Of a stretch of DNA of 39,728 nucleotides, positions 31,111-38,960 are shown piece after piece (the stretch's first letter is position 1; each line of letters opens with the position of its first letter). The stretch is from an uncultured Alkalilimnicola sp. (GTDB lineage: Bacteria > Pseudomonadota > Gammaproteobacteria > Nitrococcales > AK92). Location of the stretch: NCBI GenBank assembly GCA_937951875.1, contig CALGAN010000070.1, forward strand, positions 1 through 39,728, read 5' to 3'. A program made the translations under genes and the position numbers. The notes beneath the pieces are model-generated. The model saw only the letters and a program-made list of their open reading frames with translations. It made no database searches and had not been told where the DNA came from.

Positions 31111-32736
31111 ATGAAGCCTCAGTCGGGACATCGCTTCGCCGCTGGTGTGGCGGCGCTGTTGCTGGCCGCCGGGCTCGGCACGGGCTGTTCGTCCGACTCC
31201 AAGTCCAGCAGCGAGCAACCCCGCGAACCGGATCCGCTGGTCCGCAAGACCGAGCAAGGCGAGGTGCGCGGCTTCGCCTCTGAATCCGGCGACACACTGG
31301 TGTTCCGCGGCATTCCCTATGCCGCGCCGCCGGTCGGGGAGCTGCGCTTCGCGCCGCCGCAACCGCCCGCGGTCCGCTCGGAGATCTTCGAAGCCACCAG
31401 GTTCGGGCCCGACTGCGCGCAGGCCGGCGGCGTCATGGGTGCTGCCAGCCTCAACGAAGACTGCCTGTACCTGAACATCTACGCGCCCGCCTCCGGTGAC
31501 AACCATCCGGTGATGGTGTGGATTCACGGCGGCGCGTTCATCGGCGGCTCCGGCGGCACCAACTATGATCCGACCCGGTTGGTCGCCGAGGGCGTGGTGT
31601 TGGTGACCATCAACTACCGGCTGGGCGCGTTCGGCTTCCTCGCCCACCCGGCGCTGACCGCCGAGCAGGGCGGCGTGTCCGGCGCCTACGGCCTGCTCGA
31701 CCAGAAGGCGGCGCTGGAGTGGGTACAGGCCAACATCGCCAACTTCGGCGGCGACCCGAACAACGTCACCATCTTCGGCGAGTCGGCCGGCGGCCACAGC
31801 GTGCTGGCGTTGGTCGCTTCGCCGATCACCGGTGGGCTGTTCCACAAGGCCATCGTCCAGAGCGGTTCGCTGCTGCCCGAGCAGCAGTCGCTGGAGGAAG
31901 CGGAGCGGCTCGGCCAGGCAGTGTTCGCCGAGTGCGAGAACACCGCCTGCCTGCGCTCGCTCAGCGTCGAGAAGGTGCTGGAGCTGCAGGCCGGGTTGAG
32001 CAACGGCATCGGCCTGGTGGTGAACTACGGTTCGGCGCTGCAGCCGCAGCACTCGATCAAGAGCGCGCTCGAGGCCGGCGAATTCCAGCGCGTGCCGATC
32101 CTGGCCGGCACCAACGCCGACGAGTACACGCTGTTCTTGGGCATCCAGGCGCTCGACCCCACCAAGAGTCCGCCGGCGCCGGAGTTCTACAAGCCGGCCA
32201 TCGCCAGCCTCATCGGCCAGCCGGTCGACAGCCTGGCGGTCTCCATCGTCGCCGAGGCTTACCCCCTGTCCAGCTATAACGACAATGTCTGGCAGGCACT
32301 GGGCGCCATCGGCACCGACGCGGCGTTCGCCTGCAACGCCTTGACCCAGGCGCAGACCTTGGCGCGCCACAACGTCCCGGTCTACGCCTACGAGTTCGCC
32401 GATCGCAACGCGCCGGTGACGCTGCTGCCGACGCGGCCGGACCCCGCGAAGATCGAGCTGGGCGCCTCGCACGCCTTCGAGCTCCCCTACATCTTCGGCA
32501 GCGAATCGTTGTTCCGCGCCCGCGGCGCCAGCGAGGAGCAGGTGGAGCTGTCGCAAACGATGATCAGGTACTGGACCCGCTTCGCCAAGAACGGCGACCC
32601 CAACGGCGACGACGATCTGCGTTGGCCGGAGTTCAATTTGGACGAGGAACTGATGCAGTTCAGAACGCCCCTGCCGAGACGCATCGGCAGCGCGAGCTTC
32701 GACATCTCGCACCATTGCATGATCTGGAATCACTGA
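31111..32736 (+). CDS. Carboxylesterase/lipase family lipoprotein (copy 2)
   Basis: A 541-residue type B carboxylesterase. The signal peptide ends in the lipobox GTGC with Cys26, followed by a serine-rich linker. Family motifs are FRGIPYAAPPVGELRF, NEDCLYLNIYAP (about 115-126), the oxyanion-hole segment VMVWIHGGAF, catalytic Ser225 in GESAGGHS and catalytic His454 in GASHAFELPYIFG. It is related in order and motifs to the lipoprotein esterase at 20531-22360 but about 70 residues shorter. The ATG at 31111 has AGGAGG 7 bases upstream and lies below an AT-rich promoter-like stretch. A strong hairpin follows 15 bp after the stop. The natural substrate is not known. Confidence 0.92.
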   Translation: MKPQSGHRFAAGVAALLLAAGLGTGCSSDSKSSSEQPREPDPLVRKTEQGEVRGFASESGDTLVFRGIPYAAPPVGELRFAPPQPPAVRSEIFEATRFGPDCAQAGGVMGAASLNEDCLYLNIYAPASGDNHPVMVWIHGGAFIGGSGGTNYDPTRLVAEGVVLVTINYRLGAFGFLAHPALTAEQGGVSGAYGLLDQKAALEWVQANIANFGGDPNNVTIFGESAGGHSVLALVASPITGGLFHKAIVQSGSLLPEQQSLEEAERLGQAVFAECENTACLRSLSVEKVLELQAGLSNGIGLVVNYGSALQPQHSIKSALEAGEFQRVPILAGTNADEYTLFLGIQALDPTKSPPAPEFYKPAIASLIGQPVDSLAVSIVAEAYPLSSYNDNVWQALGAIGTDAAFACNALTQAQTLARHNVPVYAYEFADRNAPVTLLPTRPDPAKIELGASHAFELPYIFGSESLFRARGASEEQVELSQTMIRYWTRFAKNGDPNGDDDLRWPEFNLDEELMQFRTPLPRRIGSASFDISHHCMIWNH

Positions 32737-32750
32737 TTCCGCCCACCGTT

Positions 32751-32782
32751 GCGTCCCTCTCCCGGCTTCGGGAGAGGGACGC
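32751..32782 (+). terminator. 14-bp perfect stem-loop after the carboxylesterase gene
   Basis: Bases 32751-32764 pair exactly with 32769-32782 around a GCTT loop, starting 15 bp after the esterase stop. It is extremely stable. Only two T's follow the stem, so it is a strong hairpin without a canonical U-tract; it may terminate or protect the mRNA 3' end. Confidence 0.6.
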
Positions 32783-32946
32783 TTGGCCGCGACGGCGGCG
32801 TGCGCTCATCCTCCGCTCCCGCTCGCCAGCGCCGGCCCGATCCTGCCCGGACCCTACGAACGCGAGCGAAAACCTGGCGCCAAGCCCGCGCCCTGCCCGA
32901 GCGAACCGCCTATACTCGCTGCATCGACCTTGCGGACCTATCACCC

Positions 32947-34302
32947 ATGTCTCGGAAAACCGCGCTGCGTCGCGCCGCCCAACTCGACTTTTGGCTCACC
33001 GCCGTGCCGGTCGCGCTGCTGGTGATCGGCGCCTTCGCCCTCGCCTTCCATTTCGTCAAACCCGCGCCGCCCAAGACCGTGGTCATGGCCGTGGCCACCG
33101 ACGAAGGCGGCTTTCGGTTTTACGCCCGCCGCTACCAGACATTCCTGGCACAGCACGGCGTGACCCTGGAAATCCGCGAAACCGCCGGGCCGGACGAGAG
33201 CATGCGCCTGTTGGCGGATCCGAACTCCGGCGTCGACGCCGCCTTCGTGCACGGCGGCGCCGACAGCCACGGAGTGACCGGTGTGGTGTCGCTGGGCGAC
33301 ATCGCCTACGTGCCGTTGTGGCTGTTCTACCGCGGCGCGCCTATCGACGATTTCGCCGCGCTGGCCGGCAAGCGCATCGCCGCGGGCGCCGAGGACAGCG
33401 GCACCCAGCAGCTGGCCAAGCAGCTGCTGGAAGCCGCGGGCACGGCGGATCGCGTGCAGCTGCTGAGCATGGATCGGCGCAGCGCCATCGAGCAGCTGGA
33501 GGCGGGCCGGATCGACGGCGTGTTCCTGCTCTCGCCCGCCGACTCGCCGGTGATCCGCCGGCTGGCTGCGCTGCCGGACGTGCATCTGCTCAGCGTCGCC
33601 CGCGCCGACGCCTACGCCCGCCATTTCCCGCATCTGACCAAACTGGTGCTGCCGCGCGGCGTGCTCGACCTGGCGGCCGATCTGCCCAAGCACGAGGTGG
33701 CGCTGCTGTCGCCCTCGGCGCAGCTGGCGGCGAGCGAAGAGCTGCACCCGGCGCTGGCCTATCTGCTGCTGCGGGCCGCCAGCGACACGCACTCCCGCGC
33801 CGGCCTGCTCAACGACGCCAACACCTTCCCGGCGGCGCACGACAGCGGCCTGCCGCTCAGCGACGAGGCGCGGCGCTACTACCGTTCCGGCACGCCGTTC
33901 CTGCAGCGCTATCTGCCGTTCTGGGCGGCGAATCTGGTCGACCGCCTGTGGGTGATGCTGGTGCCGCTGCTGGCGGTGGTGTTGCCACTGATGCGGGTGG
34001 TGCCGCCGCTGTATCGCTGGCGGGTGCGCTCGCGTATCTACCGCTGGTACGCCCGGCTCAAGGAGGTGGAGCTGCAGCTGGAGGACCAGCCGTCCCCCGA
34101 TACGCTGGAGCAGATGCTGCTGCGGATGGAGGAAATCGAGGAGGCGGTCGGCCACATCCGTACCCCGTTGGCCTATTCCGACCAGCTGTATTTCTTCCGC
34201 CAGCACCTCGACCTGGTGCGGAACCGCATCCTGCAGCGGTTGGGACAGCCGCTGCAGGGCGCCGCGGCGCGAGCGGACGCGCGCACCTCGCTACAGGTCT
34301 GA
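32947..34302 (+). CDS. Membrane-tethered TAXI-family solute receptor protein
   Basis: A 451-residue protein. An N-terminal membrane helix (about residues 17-36) is followed by a periplasmic TAXI-type solute-binding domain (about 43-320): VVMAVATDEGGFRFYARRYQ, the segment GVDAAFVHGG at 95-104, LAGKRIAAGAEDSGT and the later DGVFLLSPADS. A second membrane helix (about 329-350) leads to a charged, helical cytoplasmic tail (about 355-451) with coiled-coil character. TAXI proteins normally feed TRAP permeases, but no permease gene is adjacent, so this may be a sensor or scaffold. The ATG at 32947 is chosen because the basic N-terminus directly precedes the first helix. Its substrate is unknown. Confidence 0.85.
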   Translation: MSRKTALRRAAQLDFWLTAVPVALLVIGAFALAFHFVKPAPPKTVVMAVATDEGGFRFYARRYQTFLAQHGVTLEIRETAGPDESMRLLADPNSGVDAAFVHGGADSHGVTGVVSLGDIAYVPLWLFYRGAPIDDFAALAGKRIAAGAEDSGTQQLAKQLLEAAGTADRVQLLSMDRRSAIEQLEAGRIDGVFLLSPADSPVIRRLAALPDVHLLSVARADAYARHFPHLTKLVLPRGVLDLAADLPKHEVALLSPSAQLAASEELHPALAYLLLRAASDTHSRAGLLNDANTFPAAHDSGLPLSDEARRYYRSGTPFLQRYLPFWAANLVDRLWVMLVPLLAVVLPLMRVVPPLYRWRVRSRIYRWYARLKEVELQLEDQPSPDTLEQMLLRMEEIEEAVGHIRTPLAYSDQLYFFRQHLDLVRNRILQRLGQPLQGAAARADARTSLQV

Positions 34303-34544
34303 GCCCCCCGCGGGCGAGTCTCGACTTTTTGCCGCCGAATCGGCAGCCTCGGATATCGGCTCGGGACATGGCCGTGATCCGACGGCTGCCGGCGTTCGCC
34401 TCGCCGCCGTCGTCACCCCCCTGCCCCGCGCCGACATGAACATGATGCCGATGCCTGTGGTCGATTCGTGCCGTCCGCTCGCTCAAGCATCAGTAGGCGC
34501 GTTCGACCCGGCTCGATAACGATAACCACAGCCAAGGGGGGAGT

Positions 34545-37004
34545 ATGGGTTCCCGTCAACGCCTTCTCGCCAGCGCCGCGCTCATCCTGGCGCTGGTTCT
34601 GCCGACGCCGCGGGCGCTGGCCTTCGTCACCTTCGCCGACGAAGACCGCACCGCCGAACTGGCCGCGCAGCCCGCGCACCTGCGCTACCAGTTCAACACG
34701 CCCACCACCGTCACCTACGACCGCGACAGCCTCCGCCAAGGCTCCAGCACCGGCCGCATCTACGTGGCGGACATGGGCTCGCACCGCATCCGCGTGCTCA
34801 ACCTGGCTGGCCACCTGATCGGCCACCTCGACGATAACGACACCGCCGTGGCCGCCGACAGCCCGGCCGCCGCCGCGCCGGCGATCAAGGCGCCGCTAGG
34901 CATCGCCTTCGTCGCCGCCAGCGAGGTGGCGGACCCGCGCCTGGCCGGCCTGTACGTCAACGACGTCGGTACCCACCAGATCCACTTCTACCGGCCCGAC
35001 CCGGCCGATCCCGACGCCTTCTACTACGTTCAGTCGTTCGGCCAGCCCGGCGACGGCGGCGGCACCGAGCTGCTGATGCCGCGCAACCTGGTGGTGACGC
35101 CGCAGGGCTTCATCTACGTGGCCGACGAGTTCAACAACCGCATCAAAGCCTTCCGCATGGACCCGGATGCCGGCTACGCCGTCACCCTGGTGGGCACCTA
35201 CGGTTGGCAGGAGAACGGCAAGTACGTCGGCACCGGCCCGATCGTCCCCGGCGTCGACCGCGACTACGGCGCCAACTCCAGCAACTACGAGGACTACGCC
35301 GCCGCCCCCGAAAAGCGCGATGGCTTCCGCATCCCCCAGGGTCTGACCTACTACAGCGCCAACGGCCAGACCTATCTCTACGCCACCGACAACGGCAACA
35401 ACCGCATCAAGATCTACCAGGTCGATCCCCAGACCGGCGCCCTGACCCTGTACGACATGCTCGGCCGCTTCCGGCGCAACGGCGTGGTCGACCACCTCAA
35501 GCGGCCGCGCGGCGTGCGCACCGACGCCGCCGGCAACCTCTACGTGGCCGACACCTTCAGCGGCCGGCTGATCAAGTTCGCCAATCTCGCCACCGGCGGC
35601 AGCGGCCCGGCGGTACGCTACCGCAGCGGCCCCAGCGCCGACGCCCAGGCGGTGTGGGTGTACGGCCGCTCGGGCGTGCATCAGGTGGAAATGCGCAGCC
35701 CCACCAGCGCGCTCACCGAGGACGAGGCCTTCCTGCTGCCCAACGACCTGGTGCCGCTGGTGCTGGCCGACGGCAGCATCTACCGCGAGAGCATCTGGGC
35801 CTGGGGCTATTACTTCAGCAACGCCCAGGTCATGCTGGTGAGCGACACCGGCAACCACCGCATCAAGAAGTGCTGGGCCAGCGCCGACGGCTCGACCCTG
35901 CTACGCTGCTCGGTGTCGCAGGGCGTAGGCGCCGCCGCCGCGCACGAATTCTGGGGCTACCCGCGCACCCTGCCCGGCCAGCTGCACGCGGTCGGCGGCA
36001 TGGCCTATCTCGCCGGCAGCAACCGCCTACTGGTGAGCGACACCAGCAACAGCGTCATCAACATGTACAGCCCCGCCGGCAGCTATCTGGGCCGCTTCTC
36101 GGGCAGCGGCATCAGCTACGGCGTCACCGGCATCGCCAGCTTCCACGACAACCGCTGGGGCGAGAGCGTAGCGGTGCTGGTAGCCGCCGACGCCACCCTG
36201 CCCTGGCCCTACACCGGCGACAGCTCGCTGCGCATCTACGACGCCGCCGGCACCCTGCGGGAGACGTTCAACCTGAGCTACCGCACCAGCGGCCTGTCGG
36301 CGCCGGCCATCTCCTACAACAACGGCAATCACCCGGTAGCGCTGTCGGTGCGCTCCACCAGCGGCAATCAGCACCAGATCTTCGTCAGCAGCGCCGGCGA
36401 TCGCCTCTGGCGCTTCGACTACAACTCCACCGCCCGCACGCTCACCCGCCAGTGGGTGGTGGGCGGCCGCGACGCCAGCAAGGGCAGCGACGCCGGCAGC
36501 AGCTGGGCGCTGGGGCCGAACTTCTACGCCCAGGGCGCGCCCGGCACTTTCGACGAGATCCAGGGCGTGCTGGCGCTGGGCCAGCGGGTGTATGTGGTGG
36601 ACCGGCGCAACCAGCGCATCCAGGCGTTCGCGCCGGGCAACGGCGCGCTGCTGGGCCAGATCGGCGCCGGCGGCGGCCTCTACGATCACCCCGCCAGCCT
36701 GGGCGCCGACGCCTTCTTCCTGCCCGTCGGCCTGGGCTTCGACGCCAACCAGCAGGCCATGCTGGTGGCCGACGGCTACAACATGGTGGTGCGGGCGCTC
36801 GCCAACCCCGACCTGTGGCCGGTGGACGGCAACGGCCGCATCCGCCCTGCCGCGCTCGGCCATTGGCTGAACCCGGCGCTGGGCAGCCGCCCGGGCGGGC
36901 TGTTCTCGGCCCAGCAAGCGGTCAGCGGCAACGGCAAGGTGTTCGTGCACTCGCTGATCAGCAACCGCATCACCGCTTTCGACTGGAGCGAGCTGACCCC
37001 GTAA
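34545..37004 (+). CDS. Large exported NHL-repeat beta-propeller protein
   Basis: An 819-residue exported protein. A Sec signal peptide (about residues 1-26, ending ALA) precedes a chain made almost entirely of NHL-type repeats of the form [IL]YVAD-x2-(N/H)-RI. Examples are at 71-83 (RIYVADMGSHRIR), 136-148, 190-202 (IYVADEFNNRIKAF), 278-290, 332-344, 429-441 (MLVSDTGNHRIKK), 495-507, 682-695 (VYVVDRRNQRIQAF) and 739-752. This makes about ten blades, enough for two propellers. No enzyme motif or membrane anchor is seen at the C-terminus. Such proteins bind ligands or partners and may act in the periplasm or outside the cell. The ATG at 34545 has GGGGGGAG 5 bases upstream. It converges with the TetR gene. 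Confidence 0.85.
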   Translation: MGSRQRLLASAALILALVLPTPRALAFVTFADEDRTAELAAQPAHLRYQFNTPTTVTYDRDSLRQGSSTGRIYVADMGSHRIRVLNLAGHLIGHLDDNDTAVAADSPAAAAPAIKAPLGIAFVAASEVADPRLAGLYVNDVGTHQIHFYRPDPADPDAFYYVQSFGQPGDGGGTELLMPRNLVVTPQGFIYVADEFNNRIKAFRMDPDAGYAVTLVGTYGWQENGKYVGTGPIVPGVDRDYGANSSNYEDYAAAPEKRDGFRIPQGLTYYSANGQTYLYATDNGNNRIKIYQVDPQTGALTLYDMLGRFRRNGVVDHLKRPRGVRTDAAGNLYVADTFSGRLIKFANLATGGSGPAVRYRSGPSADAQAVWVYGRSGVHQVEMRSPTSALTEDEAFLLPNDLVPLVLADGSIYRESIWAWGYYFSNAQVMLVSDTGNHRIKKCWASADGSTLLRCSVSQGVGAAAAHEFWGYPRTLPGQLHAVGGMAYLAGSNRLLVSDTSNSVINMYSPAGSYLGRFSGSGISYGVTGIASFHDNRWGESVAVLVAADATLPWPYTGDSSLRIYDAAGTLRETFNLSYRTSGLSAPAISYNNGNHPVALSVRSTSGNQHQIFVSSAGDRLWRFDYNSTARTLTRQWVVGGRDASKGSDAGSSWALGPNFYAQGAPGTFDEIQGVLALGQRVYVVDRRNQRIQAFAPGNGALLGQIGAGGGLYDHPASLGADAFFLPVGLGFDANQQAMLVADGYNMVVRALANPDLWPVDGNGRIRPAALGHWLNPALGSRPGGLFSAQQAVSGNGKVFVHSLISNRITAFDWSELTP

Positions 37005-37076
37005 CGCCCGTGCTCACCACCCGGTTTCGGGAAGGGAACGGAGAGCTCGGGACTGTTCGCGGGAATCGCCGGCCAT

Positions 37077-37097
37077 CCGCCCCCCGCGCGGGGGCGG
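37077..37097. terminator. Hairpin between the NHL and TetR genes
   Basis: An 8-bp perfect stem (37077-37084 with 37090-37097, 5-base loop) lies in the 121-bp space between the two convergent stops. It is GC-only and lacks a T-run, so termination is plausible but not certain. Confidence 0.45.
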
Positions 37098-37125
37098 ACT
37101 TCGTGCATTCGAAACCGCGCGTTCC

Positions 37126-37776
37126 CTAGGCCGGCGCGTCCTCCGCGAGGCCATTCAAGACCACCGCCCGGCACAGCCGCTCCAGCTCCGCGGCCCACCG
37201 CCGCATGTGCGCCTCGTCCAGCCGCACGCGCATGGCGTAGCGGCGCCCGCCCCACACCGCCAGGTGCAGCGCCTCGATGGTGGCGGGATCGGGCTTGCGC
37301 GGCAGGTCGGTGCAGGCGTCGAACACCCGCTGCCACATCGCCGCCAGCTCCTGGTAGGCGCGGCGCTGATGCTTGAGCTCGGCCACCTGCGGTTCGAGGT
37401 CGAGCATCTCCGGGTGGAACCAGGGCAGATCGCGGTCGAGCCCGCATACCAGCTGCAACAGCCGCCGCAGGCGCTGCTGCCAGGTCAAGCCCGGCGGCCG
37501 CACCGCCTGCTCATCCACCGCGCGGATGAGCGCCTCGATGCAATGGCGCACGTAGCCGGAGTACAACGCCTCCTTGCTGGGAAAGTACTCGTACAAGGTG
37601 CCGACGGCCACGCCGGCCTCCAGCGCCACCGCGCGGGTGGTGAGCCGCTCCCAGCCGTCGCGCTGCCAAATCCGAACAAACGCGTCGAAAATGGCCTGCA
37701 CCGTGACCTTGGCGCGCGCCTGGGTCGGCCGCTTGAGCGGTTTTGCCTTGGGGAGCGGTCGCGCTTTCCTTGTCAC
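37126..37776 (-). CDS. TetR-family transcriptional regulator
   Basis: A 216-residue repressor. After a basic N-terminal tail, the helix-turn-helix domain lies at about residues 20-65: ARAKVTVQAIFDAFVRI, LTTRAVALEAGVAVGTLYEYF and PSKEALYSGYVRHCIEAL, the usual TetR pattern. The remaining helical part binds the ligand. I use the GTG at 37776, which gives the sequence MTRKARPLPKAKPL just before the domain; the frame is open upstream to a TTG overlapping the divergent gene. It is divergent from the DUF2855 gene, whose ATG lies 78 bp away, so it probably controls it. Inducer unknown. Confidence 0.88.
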   Translation of the reverse strand: MTRKARPLPKAKPLKRPTQARAKVTVQAIFDAFVRIWQRDGWERLTTRAVALEAGVAVGTLYEYFPSKEALYSGYVRHCIEALIRAVDEQAVRPPGLTWQQRLRRLLQLVCGLDRDLPWFHPEMLDLEPQVAELKHQRRAYQELAAMWQRVFDACTDLPRKPDPATIEALHLAVWGGRRYAMRVRLDEAHMRRWAAELERLCRAVVLNGLAEDAPA

Positions 37777-37853
37777 CGATATCCGAACCCGCTGCACGGC
37801 GCGGGCGCATACAGTGCCCGCATCGCTACGTTCAACGTTCGAGGTGCAGGCCA

Positions 37854-38960
37854 ATGACCGTGCTCAGCCAGTTGCAAACCGACAAGACCGCGCTCGACCG
37901 CACCCGCGTCGTCCACCGCCCGTTGCCCGAGCCCCGGCCGGGCGAAGCCCTGCTGAAAATCCGCCGGCTGGCGGTGACCACCAACAATATTACCTACGCC
38001 GCGTTCGGTGACACGCCGCACCTGCGCTACTGGAGCTTCTTCCCCACCGGCGAGGACGGCTGGGGCCACATGCCGGCCTGGGGCTTCGCCGACGTGGTGC
38101 ATTCCACCGTGGATGGCCTGGCGGTGGGCGAGCGTTTCTACGGCTACTGGCCGATCGCCAGTCATCTGCTGGTGCAACCCATCCGCGTGACCGAGCGCGG
38201 CTTCTACGACGGCACACCGCACCGCCTGGAGCTGACCTCGGCCTACAACCAGTACCAGCGCATCCGCACCGACGCGGCCTACCGGCCGGAGTACGAGAAC
38301 TACCAGATGCTGCTGCGGCCGCTGTTCATCACCTCGTTCATGCTCGCCGACTTCCTCGAGGACAACGGCTTCTTCGGCGCGCGGCGCATCGTGGTGTCCA
38401 GCGCTTCCAGCAAGACCGCCTACGGTACCATGTTCTGCCTGCGGCAGCGCCCGGACCTGGAGCTGGTAGGGCTGACCTCGGCGCGCAACCAGGCTTTCGT
38501 GGAAAGCCTCGGCTGCTATGCGCGCTGCGTGGCCTATCCGGAGCTGGAGAGCATCGATCCCACCGTGCCCACCCTGTACGTCGACTTCTCCGGCGACCGG
38601 GCGCTGCGCCGGCGGATCCACGAGCACTTCGGCGCGGCGCTGGTGTACGACTGCTACGCCGGCTCCACCCAGTCGCACGAGCACATCAGCCGCGACGAGC
38701 AGCCGCTGCCGGGCCCGCCGCCGCAGCCCTACTTCGCGCCGTACCAGATCAAGAAGCGCAATGCCGACTGGGGGCCGGCCGAGGTGACGCGGCGCTTCAA
38801 CGAAGCGCAGCTGGCCTTCATCGGCCGGGTGAGCGACCCCGAGCGGCCGTGGCTGAAGGTGCACGAGCACCTCGGCCTGGAAGCCGCGCAGCGGCTGATC
38901 GCCGAGCTGGTGGCCGGGCGGATCGACCCGCAGGACGGCCACGTGGTGGTCATGCCCTGA
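37854..38960 (+). CDS. DUF2855 family protein
   Basis: A 368-residue cytoplasmic protein of the DUF2855 family. Its layout recalls a degenerate medium-chain reductase: an N-terminal part with LLKIRRLAVTTNNITYAAFGD, WGFADVVHSTVDGLAVGERFYGYWP (similar to the GroES-like domain of quinone reductases) and a Rossmann-like part with ARRIVVSSASSKTAYGTMFCLRQRP and VPTLYVDFSGD. No zinc ligands are visible, and the family has no known substrate. The ATG at 37854 is nearly adjacent to the divergent TetR gene, suggesting a regulator-target pair. The stop overlaps the end of the convergent GlcF gene by 11 bp. Confidence 0.88.
   Translation: MTVLSQLQTDKTALDRTRVVHRPLPEPRPGEALLKIRRLAVTTNNITYAAFGDTPHLRYWSFFPTGEDGWGHMPAWGFADVVHSTVDGLAVGERFYGYWPIASHLLVQPIRVTERGFYDGTPHRLELTSAYNQYQRIRTDAAYRPEYENYQMLLRPLFITSFMLADFLEDNGFFGARRIVVSSASSKTAYGTMFCLRQRPDLELVGLTSARNQAFVESLGCYARCVAYPELESIDPTVPTLYVDFSGDRALRRRIHEHFGAALVYDCYAGSTQSHEHISRDEQPLPGPPPQPYFAPYQIKKRNADWGPAEVTRRFNEAQLAFIGRVSDPERPWLKVHEHLGLEAAQRLIAELVAGRIDPQDGHVVVMP

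Noticed and set aside
30847..32733. Minus-strand open frame of 628 codons covering the esterase at 31111
   Set aside because: Low-complexity, Arg/Gly/Ala/Val/Asp-rich antisense translation; the plus strand encodes a full carboxylesterase with catalytic motifs and a strong ribosome site.
35204..37129. Second long plus-strand frame inside the NHL gene
   Set aside because: It has no repeats or family motif and overlaps the frame that gives the regular NHL blades.
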